Positions 5,240 to 7,176 of a stretch of DNA of 7,176 nt are shown piece after piece (the stretch's first letter is position 1; every line of letters begins with the position of its first letter). The notes beneath the pieces are model-generated. The model was not told the DNA's origin. It did not search any database and saw only the letters and a list, made by a program, of their open reading frames with translations. The stretch is from Rhizobium sp. (GTDB lineage: Bacteria; Pseudomonadota; Alphaproteobacteria; Rhizobiales; Rhizobiaceae), in NCBI GenBank assembly GCA_003527225.1, contig DPXQ01000088.1, positions 1 to 7,176 of the forward strand, read 5' to 3'. The position numbers were made by a program, and so were the translations under genes.

Positions 5240-7176
5240 ATGAGCAACGATCCCTTTTCGCTCGACATGTTTGGCTCGATCGTGCCTTCGTCCGGCTTCG
5301 GGCTTGGCGTTACCGCTTTCGGCGGGTTCTCGCCTGATGCCGCCAATGACGACGATCCGGATCCCCTGCCGCCAGCACCTGCACCCGCCCTTCCCGTCGC
5401 TGCCACGCCTGCCCGGGGCGCGAGGCTTCGGGCAAACTTCTATCTCGACGGCGACCGCGGGCTTGCCGCCTCCTGGAAGGATCGCGCCCGCGCCAATGTC
5501 GCGGCGATCCTTGTCGCCGACGGCATTGCCAAGCAGGACCGGCCGGCGACACCCAAGGAGCAGGCGCAGTTGATCCGCTTCACCGGCTTCGGCGCCGGCG
5601 AACTGGCCAACGGTATGTTCCGTCGGCCGGGCGAGGTCGATTTCCGCGAAGTCTGGGACGATATTGGTTCTTCGCTCGAGCGCGCGGTTTGCGAGAGCGA
5701 CTACGCGTCGCTTGCCCGCTGCACCCAATATGCGCATTTCACGCCGGAGTTCATCATCAGGGCAATCTGGGCTGGGGTCCAGAAACTGGGCTGGCGCTGC
5801 GGCCGGGTGCTGGAACCTGGCATCGGCACGGGGCTGTTCCCTGCACTGATGCCGGAGCCATTTCGCGACGTCGCCTATGTAACCGGGATTGAGCTCGATC
5901 CGGTCACCGCTCGCATCGCCCGCCTGCTTCAGCCGAAGGCGCGGATCATCAATGGCGACTTTGCCCGCACGGATCTGGCTCCGATCTACGATCTCGCCAT
6001 CGGCAATCCGCCCTTCTCCGATCGCACTGTCCGCTCGGACCGCGCTTACCGATCGCTTGGCCTTCGTTTGCACGACTATTTCATCGCCCGGTCGATCGAC
6101 CTGCTGAAGCCCGGCGCGCTCGCCGCCTTCGTCACCTCGCATGGCACCATGGACAAGGCCGATACCACGGCACGGGAGCATATCGCCAAGTCGGCGGACC
6201 TGATCGCTGCCATCCGGCTACCCGAGGGCAGCTTCCGTCGCGACGCCGGCACGGATGTCGTCGTCGACATTCTGTTCTTCCGCAAGCGCAAGCCCGGAGA
6301 GCCGGAGGGAAATCAGCTGTGGCTCGATGTCGATGAGATCAGGCCGGCCACCGACGAAGATGGCGCCATCAGGGTCAATCGCTGGTTTGGTCGGCATCCG
6401 GACTTCGTGCTCGGCACACACGCCCTGACCTCCGGCCCGTTCGGCGAGACCTACACATGCCGGCCCCGCAATGACGAGGATCTCGACGCCGCCCTCGCCG
6501 CTGCAATCGATCTATTGCCCGCCGATCTCTACGACGACGAGCCGACGCCCATCGATATCGATCTGGAAGACGAGCTCGGCGAGATCGTCGCCTTGCAGCC
6601 GAGAGGCGGCTCCGTTCGCGAGGGCAGCTTCTTCCTCGACCGGTCGAAGGGCCTGATGCAGATGCTCGACGGATCGGGCGTGCCGGTCACCGTCCGCAAG
6701 GGTCGCTCAGGCAATGGAATCCCGGAAAAACACGTTCGGATCATCAGCAAGCTGATCCCGATTCGCGATGCAGTGCGCGAGGTCCTGAAGGCGCAGGAAA
6801 CCGATCGGCCATGGCGCGATCTCCAAATCCGATTGCGCATCGCCTGGTCGAGTTTTGTGCGCGATTTCGGGCCGATCAACCACACAACAGTCTCGATCCA
6901 GGAAGATGCCGAGACCGGTGAGGTCAAGGAAACGCATCGCCAACCGAACCTCGCACCGTTCCGCGACGATCCCGATTGCTGGCTGGTCGCCTCGATCGAG
7001 GACTACGATCTGGAGACGGACACGGCGAAACCGGGGCCGATTTTTTCCGAACGCGTGATTGCTCCGCCGGCCGCACCGACGATTACCTCACCTGCCGATG
7101 CGCTCGCCGTCGTGCTGAATGAACGAGGCCACGTCGATATCGACCATGTCGCCGAGCTGCTGCACAGCGATCCTGC
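5240..7176 (+). CDS. Large DNA methylase / SNF2-like helicase protein, N-terminal 645 residues (runs off the window)
   Basis: This frame stays open from the ATG at 5240 to the window end, so the gene is cut at its 3' side. A leader with an acidic, Pro/Ala-rich linker (DDDPDPLPPAPAPALP, 37-52) precedes a class I methyltransferase fold: motif I VLEPGIGTG (190-198), IELDP (217-221) as the acidic motif II, INGDF (237-241), and the N6-adenine catalytic motif NPPF (256-259). Further on are HDYFIARSIDLLKPG and AAFVTSHGTM, typical of NPPY/NPPF methylases. The part after about residue 330 is less easily assigned and ends in a stretch like a small winged-helix unit (ADALAVVLNERGHVDIDHV). Known relatives are about 1,400-1,700 residues and carry an SNF2/DEAD helicase after the methylase, with similarity in layout to the phage P1 antirestriction protein DarB; the helicase part here is inferred. 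It would act on DNA in the cytoplasm. No cognate restriction enzyme is visible. Confidence 0.85.
   Translation, partial: MSNDPFSLDMFGSIVPSSGFGLGVTAFGGFSPDAANDDDPDPLPPAPAPALPVAATPARGARLRANFYLDGDRGLAASWKDRARANVAAILVADGIAKQDRPATPKEQAQLIRFTGFGAGELANGMFRRPGEVDFREVWDDIGSSLERAVCESDYASLARCTQYAHFTPEFIIRAIWAGVQKLGWRCGRVLEPGIGTGLFPALMPEPFRDVAYVTGIELDPVTARIARLLQPKARIINGDFARTDLAPIYDLAIGNPPFSDRTVRSDRAYRSLGLRLHDYFIARSIDLLKPGALAAFVTSHGTMDKADTTAREHIAKSADLIAAIRLPEGSFRRDAGTDVVVDILFFRKRKPGEPEGNQLWLDVDEIRPATDEDGAIRVNRWFGRHPDFVLGTHALTSGPFGETYTCRPRNDEDLDAALAAAIDLLPADLYDDEPTPIDIDLEDELGEIVALQPRGGSVREGSFFLDRSKGLMQMLDGSGVPVTVRKGRSGNGIPEKHVRIISKLIPIRDAVREVLKAQETDRPWRDLQIRLRIAWSSFVRDFGPINHTTVSIQEDAETGEVKETHRQPNLAPFRDDPDCWLVASIEDYDLETDTAKPGPIFSERVIAPPAAPTITSPADALAVVLNERGHVDIDHVAELLHSDP

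Noticed and set aside
5222..6181. 319-codon open frame on the - strand opposite the methylase gene
   Set aside because: It lies antisense to a well-recognised methylase with clear motifs and a strong ribosome site. Its translation has no recognisable domain, and long antisense frames are expected in GC-rich DNA.

Overview
The window looks like accessory DNA (plasmid, integrative element or genomic island) from a GC-rich alphaproteobacterium, most plausibly of the rhizobial or sphingomonad type. This rests on base composition, Shine-Dalgarno style and above all protein families: the right-hand genes match protein types I associate with plasmids and islands of Rhizobium, Agrobacterium, Mesorhizobium and Sphingobium relatives. 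No database search was run. All genes point the same way (+ strand).

Left part (1-3120): three consecutive tyrosine recombinases, each overlapping the next by a few bases (4 bp, then 8 bp). The trio has the order and family features of a 'recombinase in trio' (RIT) element. All three proteins keep the whole Arg-Lys-His-Arg-His-Tyr catalytic set, so the element looks intact in coding terms. Its left end is outside the window, and the first gene may extend slightly upstream of base 1.

Middle (3121-3440): a 320-bp non-coding stretch densely packed with dyad symmetry. It holds an 11-bp-stem hairpin just after the third recombinase, a perfect 19-2-19 inverted repeat with a TTATGCGGA-type inner arm, a perfect 10-1-10 inverted repeat, and a 6-4-6 inverted repeat. 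The right end of the recombinase element most likely lies here, probably at or near the 19-2-19 palindrome. Some of the later palindromes may instead control the downstream genes.

Right part (3441-7176): the start of a conserved accessory gene block. It contains a DUF3991/Toprim-domain protein, a DUF1419 protein, and the N-terminal 645 residues of a very large protein. That fragment carries an N6-adenine DNA methyltransferase domain with an NPPF motif. In this family the methylase is normally followed by an SNF2/DEAD-type helicase, which here would lie beyond the window. The three genes are closely spaced and probably co-transcribed. The job of the block is not established; processing or protection of transferred DNA is a reasonable guess. 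The two halves are probably unrelated in function: a mobile recombinase cassette sits next to a plasmid or island backbone module.
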